DNA from: JANYJZ01 sp964523395
GTDB lineage: Bacteria; Bacteroidota; Ignavibacteria; UBA10030; SZUA-254
Assembly (NCBI GenBank): GCA_964523395.1
Contig: CAZFXS010000008.1
Coordinates: 124,001 to 188,000, forward strand
Length of the DNA stretch: 64,000 nucleotides
Reading direction: 5' to 3'
The stretch's first letter is position 1; every line of letters begins with the position of its first letter. Shown here in pieces: positions 36,358-44,121 of the stretch. A program made the translations under genes and the position numbers. Below the pieces are notes generated by a model. That model saw nothing but the letters and a program-made list of their open reading frames with translations, had not been told where the DNA came from and did not search any database.

Positions 36358-37671
36358 ATGACTGGATGGGGGATTTTTATCTTAGGTGCGACATTACTAT
36401 GGGGGACATCCGCTTCTGGACAGATCATACGTGTAAACCTCGACTTGCCTACCACTGAGGATCGAGCAACAAATCATTTAGAACCATTCATGACAAAGCC
36501 GCCCGTCCGACTTACCCTTCCACAGGTGGATACATCCAACGCTCAATTCATGGTTGTCTTCTATACGTATGGACATGGCGACCCATATATCTATATCATG
36601 ATCCTAGCACATTCAGATGGGGAGCTGCTCTACATCGATCGAAACTATGATCATAACCTTGCAAACGATGGGCCTCCGGAGCTTTTCTCAAAAGAATCAA
36701 ACGAATTTTCATTTGACATTGCATCAAGGGACGACTCATTGCAGATAACTCGATTTCTTCTTCTTCGAAATGCAAACATGATTGATGTACCTGATTCAGT
36801 TGTTTCTCAACGGATTGATTCTGAAGGCAATCTTACTCCAGCCTTTGTACAACGCGCCGCCAAGCTACTTCAACATCCTGAATTCCGTGGGCAACGAGGA
36901 ACTTTCTATTGGGATGACCGCGTTAACCTGCGGCGAGGAAGAGTGCATGTTGATGGAAAATCATACACTATCGGTCTTCTTGATGGTACAAATAATGGCC
37001 GCTTCGATGATGACTCTGGTGATGTAAAGGACCTCTTGATTGTAGATAGACATTCTTCTGGTAGATTGATGACCTACGATGCATCGAATGTCTTTAAACT
37101 AACGGATGTTATTTCCCTTGGAAACGAACGATACAAAATCTCAGCTGTTGATAAGTATGGACGCTGGATTGAACTTAAGAAAACCGATGAGGCATTAAAA
37201 TTTACATTTTTTGAAGCTCTAGACTCTAGCACTCAAAATACCAATTTTGTATCTGAGGTCATTCCACAAAGTATTCGTGATTCACTCTGGAATGTGTCAT
37301 TCCAAACAATTGATAATTCTCATTTCTCATTGAACACTTTTCGCGGTAAATACATATTGCTTAATTTTTGGGGTGAGTGGTGCAAGCCTTGCCTCGAAGA
37401 AATTCCATCTCTTGTTAAGATTGTCGAAGATTTTGATACATCAAAGGTCATGGTTGTAAGTTTTCTTCAAGCTGTTGACATGCAGAAAGCACGTCAAATA
37501 ATCTTGGAAAAGGGTATGAGATGGAATCAAGTTTTGGTTACACAAGAGCTTGAGGAGCAATGCCAGATCATAGCATACCCGACAAATATTCTCTTGTTTC
37601 CTAACGGCAAAAATTGCATTCGAAAATCATCTAAGATAGATGTAGGTTTTCTTGCAAGATATGTACAATGA
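36358..37671 (+). CDS. TlpA-like thioredoxin-domain exported protein
   Basis: A 437-residue protein. The first 22 residues are hydrophobic and look like a signal peptide, though without a positive charge at the start. Residues 25-310 are an unrecognised domain. The C-terminus (about 315-437) is a TlpA/ResA-type thioredoxin: LNTFRGKYILLNFWGEW, active site WCKPC (C342, C345), and a cis-Pro loop IIAYPTNILL. It is presumably a periplasmic thiol-disulphide reductase. A short frame just upstream (ATG 36326) ends in the ATGA of this start and carries K/R residues, so the true N-terminus might be longer if a frameshift exists. The gene is AT-richer than its neighbours. Confidence 0.8.
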   Translation: MTGWGIFILGATLLWGTSASGQIIRVNLDLPTTEDRATNHLEPFMTKPPVRLTLPQVDTSNAQFMVVFYTYGHGDPYIYIMILAHSDGELLYIDRNYDHNLANDGPPELFSKESNEFSFDIASRDDSLQITRFLLLRNANMIDVPDSVVSQRIDSEGNLTPAFVQRAAKLLQHPEFRGQRGTFYWDDRVNLRRGRVHVDGKSYTIGLLDGTNNGRFDDDSGDVKDLLIVDRHSSGRLMTYDASNVFKLTDVISLGNERYKISAVDKYGRWIELKKTDEALKFTFFEALDSSTQNTNFVSEVIPQSIRDSLWNVSFQTIDNSHFSLNTFRGKYILLNFWGEWCKPCLEEIPSLVKIVEDFDTSKVMVVSFLQAVDMQKARQIILEKGMRWNQVLVTQELEEQCQIIAYPTNILLFPNGKNCIRKSSKIDVGFLARYVQ

Positions 37672-37673
37672 GT

Positions 37674-37704
37674 GGCCCCCGCTGTAAATCGGGGCCCTAT
37701 TTTT
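37674..37704 (+). terminator. rho-independent terminator after the TlpA-like gene
   Basis: A stem GGCCCC/GGGGCC (37674-37679 and 37691-37696) is followed by ctaTTTTT. It lies 2 bases after the stop and before the chosen start of the nuclease gene, which supports the later ATG for that gene. Confidence 0.75.
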
Positions 37705-37725
37705 AAATATCTTTTTACCTTAAAT

Positions 37726-39120
37726 ATGCATATAGAATTCCAGGGCGCGGCACGGACTGTCACAGGTTCGATGCATCTTCTTCATATTAACGGCTCGAGA
37801 GTGCTGCTTGATTGCGGATTATTCCAGGGCCGGCGGCAGGAATCCAATCAGCGTAACCGAAACTTCCCATTTGATCCCTCTTCAATCGATGCTGTAGTAC
37901 TTTCCCATGCCCATATCGACCACAGCGGCAATCTCCCGCAGTTAGTCAAGAAAGGGTTCACGGGACCGATTTACTGCACCCCTGCGACACGCGACCTTTG
38001 TAATATCATGCTTTCGGATAGCGGGTTTATACAGGAAAAAGACGCCGAGTTTCTTAATAAAAAACTGGCGAAAAGGGGTGAACCGCTTATTGAACCGCTC
38101 TATACACCGCAGGATGTCGTGGAAGCGATGAAGTTATTCCGCACTGTACCGTATGAGAAAGAGTTCGATGTCATCAGAAATGTATCGGCACGGTATACCG
38201 ACGCCGGACATATTCTGGGCTCCGCGTCGGTAAAAGTGACTGTAAAAGAAAAGGGTACAACAAAGACTCTCGGCTTTACGGGCGATATCGGCCCCCGGAA
38301 TCTGCCGATTGTACGCGACCCTGTCTTTCTGGGCAATGTTGAAGCGCTTATCAGCGAAAGCACCTACGGCGGCAAACTTCACGGGGCGCCGGAGGAAAAA
38401 GAAGATTTACTCCGCGCCGATCTGCAGCGCACGATCGATCGCGGCGGAAAGGTCATTGTTCCGGCATTCAGCATCGGCAGAACGCAGGATATCGTCTTTG
38501 CCCTTCATAAACTATTTGATGCGGGAAGGCTTCCGCGCATCCCGATTTATGTCGATAGCCCGCTTGCCGTGAACGCCACGGAGGTTTTCAAATTACACCC
38601 CGAATGTTTCGACGAAGAAACGTATGCCCATGTTGCTCAGAACCATGACCCGTTCGGTTTCAACAGATTGCGTTACATCAGAGATGTCGCTGAGTCAAAA
38701 CAACTTAACGAACGCAAAGAACCTTGTATGATCATTGCCGCTTCCGGAATGTGTGAAGCCGGAAGGATTCTCCATCACCTTGCAAACAACATTGAAGATC
38801 CGCGCAACACAGTCCTTATTGTGGGATTTCAGGCTGAGCATACACTTGGTAAAAAACTGGTGGATAAGCAGGACGAAGTCAGTATTTTCGGCTCTGTCTA
38901 CAAACGAAAAGCTGAGGTTATCGTTCACGATTCCTTCAGTGCTCATGCCGACGGCAACGATTTACTCAGATACGCGGATCAGTTCGACAAACGACAACTG
39001 GAACAGATATTCCTTGTTCATGGCGAGTACGAACGACAAGTGGATTTTCAGTCGGGTCTGAAACAGCACGGGTTTTCAAATGTGCAGATTCCGGCACGCG
39101 GAGACAAAGCTGAAGTGTGA
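37726..39120 (+). CDS. metallo-beta-lactamase/beta-CASP ribonuclease (CPSF73-like)
   Basis: A 464-residue protein. The MBL metal motifs are LSHAHIDHSG (H61, H63, D65, H66), DAGHILGSA, and FTGDIG. The beta-CASP insertion has STYGG, VPAFSIGRTQD, and ASGMCEAGRILHHL. The C-terminal HDSFSAHAD with LVHGE completes the active site. Proteins of this form are RNA endo/exonucleases related to archaeal and bacterial CPSF73/YSH1-type enzymes. ATG 37726 is used since an upstream GTG would place the start inside a terminator. The length is typical of this family and shorter than RNase J. Confidence 0.9.
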   Translation: MHIEFQGAARTVTGSMHLLHINGSRVLLDCGLFQGRRQESNQRNRNFPFDPSSIDAVVLSHAHIDHSGNLPQLVKKGFTGPIYCTPATRDLCNIMLSDSGFIQEKDAEFLNKKLAKRGEPLIEPLYTPQDVVEAMKLFRTVPYEKEFDVIRNVSARYTDAGHILGSASVKVTVKEKGTTKTLGFTGDIGPRNLPIVRDPVFLGNVEALISESTYGGKLHGAPEEKEDLLRADLQRTIDRGGKVIVPAFSIGRTQDIVFALHKLFDAGRLPRIPIYVDSPLAVNATEVFKLHPECFDEETYAHVAQNHDPFGFNRLRYIRDVAESKQLNERKEPCMIIAASGMCEAGRILHHLANNIEDPRNTVLIVGFQAEHTLGKKLVDKQDEVSIFGSVYKRKAEVIVHDSFSAHADGNDLLRYADQFDKRQLEQIFLVHGEYERQVDFQSGLKQHGFSNVQIPARGDKAEV

Positions 39121-39145
39121 GAACTATCTGTGGTTCCCATCCCGG

Positions 39146-41023
39146 ATGAACAAATTAGCAATCATACTGCTGTTGTTTCTTCTCATTATTTCCTCTGTGT
39201 ATTCCCAATCATCAAGTGATTCCGGGCGCTTTTCTTCTATCACATTCGACAAACTGCTTACAACGTACCGATGGACCGGTTTTCTCCTCTATACAAACAG
39301 GTTCGGCCCGCTCTCACTGAAAGTCAATGAACGGTTTACCTCTTCCTATATCCGTATCGATAAGGGATTAATACGCGATGAGCAGCTGTTGGGGCTTTCC
39401 ATGAGATATGATCTGGCGGAACGGTGGAAAGCCGCTTCCGAGTTTTCTTCGTATGTTCTATCCGATAATAAAAGTATCGGTATCGGCAACGCATCTTCGC
39501 ATGGCTTTTATGGTGGCATCGGATTTTTACCTCAACAGAATATTCTCATAGAACCGCTCATAGGGTTCCGCATCGACAATCAGATTGACCAGTATGACCG
39601 CGGAGTTTCGTACCTTCTTCGCGGCTCCGCAACCGACCTCGACTATTACGGGTATTCCACAAACGTGCTTGGCCGTTTTCAATATGATAAACTTGACCCC
39701 AGGACACTTTCCTCCGACAGTGCGATTATCACTGTCAGAAAAAACTTTTTCGGGCAGACACGCAATGCCTTGCAATTCCGTTACTTCCGTAACAGCCGCG
39801 ATTTTTATTTCGCTGCTGACAGCGGCGTTCGCCGGCAATTCAACGTATTGCAAAACATTGAGACCCGGGCTGAACGCACGTTCGGTATCGGTGATTCGCT
39901 CGACTACGCCATCGGTGACCGGGGTTTGCTGACATTCAACGGCAATATTATTTCCCGGTTAATCAACAGAGAAACAAGGTACAGGACATCCGCAGACAAT
40001 CGTCTCGCGACTGAGATTCACGAACTCAGGATTGAAGGAAGCGCTCAGGCTACACTCTTTATAGGCAATGCCCTTGATGGCTTTTTCAGATTGTACTATC
40101 AGGAACGTAATGAACAACACAAGATTATTGACAACCCTGAGTTGGACCGCCTGAAGAACATTAATAGCCTGGCTGCTGTCGAGGAGCAAAAAAATAACCA
40201 GTCACACCGGACATCGTTATCATCAGGAATAAATTTCCGGCCATCGAAATCCGATACTATGATATTTTCCGGTTCCGGTACATTGCTTCGGTATGATACA
40301 CCGTCACTTGCCAACCTTGATGACCGTGATGAACTCTGGTATGTCCTGAATATCACCACACTGCACAAGATCAATCGCTATCTTCACGTCACTTTTTCTG
40401 CTGACGCAAATCTCACCCATCTGGTCTATTTATCATCCCGCCGGAGTGCCGATAACACCTGGAATCGAATTCTTCGCTTATCGCCACGCGTGGTGTATAG
40501 CCCCACAAGCGGCATGACAACCATGAATAGGTTTGAAGTGCTTGCAAATTATACTGTGTATGACTTTGAGTACTTGTCATCATCGACAAGAAGTTTTTCA
40601 TTCAGACAGTTCGCATTTATTGATTCCACTACGATCGAGCTGACACAAAAGCTGGCTTTTGAGTGGTTTAGCCATATAAAACTTTATGAACGTGGAGATT
40701 TGCGCTGGGATGCGTTTTCTGAGCGCCCTGTGGCTGCTTTTGAGGATAAAACATTCAGCGGAGCATTAGTATATGCCATCAATTATCGTTTGCTTTTTTC
40801 AGTTGGGATTCGTTATTTTAATCAACTGCGATTTGGATATAGCGGAAGTACCCGTTATATTGAACGGTCGTTCCGGAGTATCGGACCAACGACCGCCATC
40901 CGGTGGAATGTCAGCAATACAACAGAGTTTTTGCTTAACGGCTGGTTTGAACATCATTCGATGTCGGATCAGCCGAATAGCCGGTACGCAAATATGTCCA
41001 TGTCACTGAATATGCGCATTTAA
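39146..41023 (+). CDS. putative outer-membrane beta-barrel protein, family not recognised
   Basis: A 625-residue protein with a clear signal peptide (MNKLAIILLLFLLI, cleavage near VYSQ). The rest has regular alternation of aromatic and polar residues (for example LLFSVGIRYFNQLRFGY, TEFLLNGWFEHHSMS), as in outer-membrane barrels, and it ends in SMSLNMRI. I recognise no named family. The start chosen gives the signal peptide; the longer frame overlaps the nuclease gene. It lies 25 bases after the nuclease and 15 before the RsbW-like gene. Confidence 0.6.
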   Translation: MNKLAIILLLFLLIISSVYSQSSSDSGRFSSITFDKLLTTYRWTGFLLYTNRFGPLSLKVNERFTSSYIRIDKGLIRDEQLLGLSMRYDLAERWKAASEFSSYVLSDNKSIGIGNASSHGFYGGIGFLPQQNILIEPLIGFRIDNQIDQYDRGVSYLLRGSATDLDYYGYSTNVLGRFQYDKLDPRTLSSDSAIITVRKNFFGQTRNALQFRYFRNSRDFYFAADSGVRRQFNVLQNIETRAERTFGIGDSLDYAIGDRGLLTFNGNIISRLINRETRYRTSADNRLATEIHELRIEGSAQATLFIGNALDGFFRLYYQERNEQHKIIDNPELDRLKNINSLAAVEEQKNNQSHRTSLSSGINFRPSKSDTMIFSGSGTLLRYDTPSLANLDDRDELWYVLNITTLHKINRYLHVTFSADANLTHLVYLSSRRSADNTWNRILRLSPRVVYSPTSGMTTMNRFEVLANYTVYDFEYLSSSTRSFSFRQFAFIDSTTIELTQKLAFEWFSHIKLYERGDLRWDAFSERPVAAFEDKTFSGALVYAINYRLLFSVGIRYFNQLRFGYSGSTRYIERSFRSIGPTTAIRWNVSNTTEFLLNGWFEHHSMSDQPNSRYANMSMSLNMRI

Positions 41024-41038
41024 ATAAAGGACAGATCG

Positions 41039-41464
41039 TTGTCTTCAAAAGATAAAACGAAATTCTTGCTTGAGCTCGTTAGTAATCCGAAAGAGATTAT
41101 TAAAGTCGAGAAGTTCCTTGAAAAAATAAATAAAACTCTTTGCCTCGAAGAGGGAAAGTACAACAAACTTCTTGTTGCCACAACGGAGGCTGTTAACAAC
41201 GGGATGATTCACGGCAACAAGCGGGATCCGAATAAAAAAGTTGTGCTGACATGTGAAATCAGCGACAACACCCTGTATGTGCGCGTGCATGACGAAGGAA
41301 AAGGCGTTGACCCGGACAGCCTCCCGGATCCGCTTGCGGAAGAAAATCTCCTGCGCGAAAACGGGCGCGGCGTATTCCTGATGCGGTCGCTGATGGACAG
41401 TATGAAGTTTGAAATCACCGACAAAGGTGCTGATGTTATTATGACCCTCGCTTTAACAGAGTAA
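41039..41464 (+). CDS. RsbW-like anti-sigma-factor serine kinase (HATPase)
   Basis: A 141-residue single GHKL ATPase domain. The N-box is TTEAVNNGMIHGNK, the G1 box VRVHDEGKGVDP, and the G2 region ENGRGVFLMRSL. Such small kinases (RsbW/SpoIIAB type) phosphorylate an anti-anti-sigma partner or bind a sigma factor in partner switching. No RsbV-like, phosphatase or sigma gene is next to it. The start is read as TTG 41039 with AAAGG 8 bases upstream. Confidence 0.88.
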   Translation: MSSKDKTKFLLELVSNPKEIIKVEKFLEKINKTLCLEEGKYNKLLVATTEAVNNGMIHGNKRDPNKKVVLTCEISDNTLYVRVHDEGKGVDPDSLPDPLAEENLLRENGRGVFLMRSLMDSMKFEITDKGADVIMTLALTE

Positions 41465-41487
41465 AGCGATTGTATATTAAAAATTAA

Positions 41488-41517
41488 AGAGCCGTCCCGG
41501 TACCCGGAGACGGCTCT
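41488..41517. terminator. bidirectional terminator between the RsbW-like gene and mdh
   Basis: A 9-bp stem AGAGCCGTC/GACGGCTCT encloses a 12-base loop, with an A-rich flank on the left and T-rich on the right. Convergent genes end on each side. Confidence 0.8.
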
Positions 41518-41541
41518 TCTGTTTTACGAATGATTGAATTG

Positions 41542-42465
41542 TCAGAGTTTCAGTTTTGCGATATTTGATTTTACCTCTTCGGCCGATTTTGTTAATGCTG
41601 CTTTTTCTTCCGGTGTTAAAGGAACTTCAACAATTTTTTCGATCCCTTTTCTGCCGAGCTTTACAGGCACACCAACATATGTGTCGCGCAACCCGAATTC
41701 ACCCTGCAGATACGCCGCACATGGGAGGATACGTTTCTTATCCTTCACAATCGCTTCTACCATTTCAACAGCAGCAGCCGACGGAGCGTAATACGCGCTT
41801 CCGGTTTTAAGGAAATTAACGATTTCAATACCGCCATCCCGTGCCCGCTGTACCAGCTTATCAATTGTCGGTTTATCGAGAAATTCCGAAAGCGGAACGC
41901 CCGCAATGGTCGTATACCTCACCAGCGGTACCATCGAATCACCATGGCCGCCAAGCACCAGCGCCTGGATATCTTCTACCGAAACACCAAGCTCCATCGC
42001 GATAAATGTTCTGTACCGGGCTGTGTCCAGGATGCCCGCCATTCCGATAACTCGGTGCTTCTCAAAACCGCTGACTTTATACGCTACGTACGTCATGACA
42101 TCCAGTGGATTAGAAACAATAATGAGAATGGACTGGGGAGATTTTGCAACAATTTGTTCTGTTACCGACTTAACAATCCCTGCGTTTGTTTCCTGAAGCT
42201 GTTCACGGGTCATGCCGGGCTTCCGAGCTATTCCCGCCGTAATAACAACAATGTCAGAATTCGCGGTGTGATCGTAACTATTGGTACCGATTACTCTTGT
42301 ATCAGTTCCTTCAATGGGGGCAGATTCATACATATCCAAGCCTTTTCCCTGGGGGATGCCTTCCAGGATATCAATGAGGACAACTTCGTTTGCAAGTTCT
42401 TTATCGACAATGCGCTGAGCGGCAGTTGCGCCGACATTTCCCGCGCCGACTACTGTAATTTTCAT
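41542..42465 (-). CDS. mdh: malate dehydrogenase
   Basis: A 307-residue NAD-dependent enzyme of the LDH-like MDH group. Visible are the NAD-binding KITVVGAGNVGATAA, the aspartate ending LIDIL, ITAGIARKPGMTR (substrate-loop arginines), VSNPLDVMTYVAY and the catalytic LGGHGDSMVPLVR. It interconverts malate and oxaloacetate in the TCA cycle. ATG 42465 is chosen over an upstream start because AAGGAG sits just before it and the conserved N-terminus begins there. Confidence 0.97.
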   Translation of the reverse strand: MKITVVGAGNVGATAAQRIVDKELANEVVLIDILEGIPQGKGLDMYESAPIEGTDTRVIGTNSYDHTANSDIVVITAGIARKPGMTREQLQETNAGIVKSVTEQIVAKSPQSILIIVSNPLDVMTYVAYKVSGFEKHRVIGMAGILDTARYRTFIAMELGVSVEDIQALVLGGHGDSMVPLVRYTTIAGVPLSEFLDKPTIDKLVQRARDGGIEIVNFLKTGSAYYAPSAAAVEMVEAIVKDKKRILPCAAYLQGEFGLRDTYVGVPVKLGRKGIEKIVEVPLTPEEKAALTKSAEEVKSNIAKLKL

Positions 42466-42521
42466 ACGGGCTCCTTTTTCATTTAGTGAATACAGCTGAT
42501 TGGTAACTTCCACACAAACAA

Positions 42522-42541
42522 AAGCCCGCCAAAGCGGGCTT
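42522..42541 (-). terminator. rho-independent terminator of rplU-rpmA
   Basis: A perfect 8-bp stem AAGCCCGC/GCGGGCTT has a 4-base loop and is followed on the minus strand by TTTTGTTTGTGT. It lies 29 bases after the rpmA stop. Confidence 0.8.
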
Positions 42542-42570
42542 GTGTTTATGCATTTTTGTAACGAACTGTG

Positions 42571-42825
42571 TTATGACGGAAGAATACTGACGACATTTCT
42601 GGATTTTCCAAACTTCTGGAACTGTACTACGCCGTTTTTCAACGCGAATAACGTGTCATCGCTTCCGATACCGACATTAACGCCGGGTGAGAATTTTGTT
42701 CCCCGCTGACGTACAAGAATACTGCCGGCTGTGACTGTCTCGCCGCCAAAGCGTTTTACACCAAGCCGTTGTGCGTTGCTATCGCGTCCGTTGCGGGAAC
42801 TTCCGCCGCCTTTTTTATGTGCCAT
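42571..42825 (-). CDS. rpmA: 50S ribosomal protein L27
   Basis: An 84-residue protein with the invariant MAHKKGGGSSRNGRDS start, QRLGVKRFGG, SILVRQRGTKF and GVNVGIGSDDTLFAL. L27 contacts tRNA ends near the peptidyl-transferase centre. It lies 11 bases after rplU in the usual L21-L27 order. Confidence 0.99.
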   Translation of the reverse strand: MAHKKGGGSSRNGRDSNAQRLGVKRFGGETVTAGSILVRQRGTKFSPGVNVGIGSDDTLFALKNGVVQFQKFGKSRNVVSILPS

Positions 42826-42836
42826 CTGATTACTCC

Positions 42837-43145
42837 TTATCCAATCTTTGTTATTTCAATTTCCGTATACTGCTGACGATGACCGCGGCGTAAGCGGTAT
42901 CCTTTGCGTTTCTTCTTTTTGAACACGATAACGGTTTCATCTTTCACGTGATCGAGGACTTTCGCCTGAACAGTGACGTTTTTCACCAGCGGATTGCCGA
43001 TAGAAACTTTATTATCATCCGAAACGAGTAAAACGCGGTCGAACTTTACGGTACTTCCGACTTTATCTGCAAGGCGAGGGACGAAGACTCGCTCTGCGGG
43101 GCTTACCTTCAGTTGCTGCCCTGCAACATCAACTACTGCAAACAT
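42837..43145 (-). CDS. rplU: 50S ribosomal protein L21
   Basis: A 102-residue protein with MFAVVDVAGQQLKVS, FDRVLLVSDD and the basic C-terminal KKKKRKGYRLRRGHRQQYTE. A GAGGT SD precedes the ATG and a near-consensus promoter lies at 43193-43221. First gene of rplU-rpmA. Confidence 0.99.
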   Translation of the reverse strand: MFAVVDVAGQQLKVSPAERVFVPRLADKVGSTVKFDRVLLVSDDNKVSIGNPLVKNVTVQAKVLDHVKDETVIVFKKKKRKGYRLRRGHRQQYTEIEITKIG

Positions 43146-43192
43146 GGTGAATTTACCTCGATTTGATGGAATTTCTTAAAAAATGTGAAGTC

Positions 43193-43221
43193 AATCTACA
43201 AAAATTTGGTGTGAAAGTCAA
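43193..43221 (-). promoter_or_regulatory. sigma-70-type promoter of rplU-rpmA
   Basis: Minus strand: TTGACT (43221-43216), 17 bases, TAGATT (43198-43193). The leader to rplU is about 40 bases. Confidence 0.75.
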
Positions 43222-43275
43222 CGAAAAAACTTCGGCGAACTTCTTCTCTCTCTAAATGATTTTGCGTTATTTTGT

Positions 43276-43304
43276 TTGACTTTTAACGCAAATCTCTCTA
43301 TGTT
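43276..43304 (+). promoter_or_regulatory. sigma-70-type promoter of the response-regulator gene
   Basis: TTGACT (43276-43281), 17 bases, TATGTT (43299-43304). It is divergent from the rplU promoter. The leader is about 65 bases. Confidence 0.7.
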
Positions 43305-43375
43305 TAGGCTGTATTTCCTGTCATTCACACGCATCTTCACACCGAAGATGATATTATTCCACTCATTTGCAGTAC

Positions 43376-43759
43376 ATGAAGAAGAAAACTGTTCTTATCG
43401 TTGAAGACAGCCCCGGGTTTTCGGAGCTGATGAAATATGTCGTAGAGGATGAAGGCTTTAAAGGTACCGTCTTCCCACTGGAAGAAAATTTCATTCATTG
43501 GGTTGAGAAGGAAAAACCATCCGCCATCATTATGGACCTCGCGCTGAACCGGCTGAGCGGATTTGATCTTATTCATGAGATTAAAGGAAACGCCAAACAT
43601 AAAAATATCCCCATTATCGTCATTACCGGCCGTGATCTTGATATTAAGGATATTACTGAATTGAAAATGCACGGTATTCCGTACTTGCGAAAAGGCCGTG
43701 TTGACATGCATGAGATTCATCAGGCAATCCGCAATATCGTGGCAAAAACAGAAGCCTGA
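43376..43759 (+). CDS. single-domain response regulator (CheY-like receiver)
   Basis: A 127-residue receiver domain with no output domain. It has the acidic pocket VEDSP (E10, D11), the phosphoacceptor IIMDLAL (D54), the switch residue in VITGRD (T84) and the conserved lysine in LRKG (K106). No histidine kinase is adjacent, so the partner is unknown. The usual Lys-Pro pair is Lys-Gly here. ATG 43376 is chosen over an upstream TTG since the domain starts there. A strong terminator follows. Confidence 0.88.
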   Translation: MKKKTVLIVEDSPGFSELMKYVVEDEGFKGTVFPLEENFIHWVEKEKPSAIIMDLALNRLSGFDLIHEIKGNAKHKNIPIIVITGRDLDIKDITELKMHGIPYLRKGRVDMHEIHQAIRNIVAKTEA

Positions 43760-43794
43760 TACATTTTCATCTATACCGAATTTACTGATAAATG

Positions 43795-43829
43795 AAAGTC
43801 ACCATAATTCCCATGGTGACTTTTCTTTT
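43795..43829 (+). terminator. rho-independent terminator after the response regulator
   Basis: An 11-bp perfect stem AAAGTCACCAT/ATGGTGACTTT with a 7-base loop is followed by TTTTCTTTTA. Confidence 0.85.
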
Positions 43830-43930
43830 ATACATATCCCAGAGTTTTTAGAAAAAACTGCATTTTACCTGCTTCTGTATCAAAAAAACGTGAAGATCAC
43901 TTCCCTCGTGCTCGTCCCGGCGAATTTATC

Positions 43931-43959
43931 TTGCTATTTGATATTGACTGAAGTATATT
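43931..43959 (+). promoter_or_regulatory. sigma-70-type promoter of a small membrane-protein gene
   Basis: TTGCTA (43931-43936), 17 bases, TATATT (43954-43959). The predicted start of transcription falls at the SD (AGAAGGAG, 43966-43973), giving a leader of about 18 bases. Confidence 0.65.
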
Positions 43960-43983
43960 TTTCTCAGAAGGAGAAAAATCTGA

Positions 43984-44100
43984 ATGGTTACCACATTTGA
44001 AGAACGGATCTCGTTGGCGTTCTGGTGGCTTGTCGGGATTGGTATTACGACGTACCTGTTTCTCGGCGTCATTAACACGCTGATGGTCGTCCTCAACTAA
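43984..44100 (+). CDS. 38-residue single-helix membrane protein, unknown family
   Basis: ATG 43984 has AGAAGGAG 10 bases upstream and a well-spaced promoter just before. The product (starts MVTTFEERISLAFWWL, ends LGVINTLMVVLN) has a short polar, acidic N-terminus and one long hydrophobic helix from about residue 11 to the end. It ends 21 bases before the stop of the convergent metal ATPase gene. I do not recognise the family. Small subunits of respiratory or transport complexes look like this, but no partner is evident. The promoter, SD, start and membrane segment together make a real gene likely. Confidence 0.65.
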   Translation: MVTTFEERISLAFWWLVGIGITTYLFLGVINTLMVVLN

Positions 44101-44121
44101 ATCAAATAGCGGAAAGCGGTA

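Noticed and set aside
37672..37725. GTG start at 37672 for the beta-CASP nuclease
   Set aside because: It would put coding sequence across a GC-rich terminator hairpin; the conserved N-terminus begins at ATG 37726.
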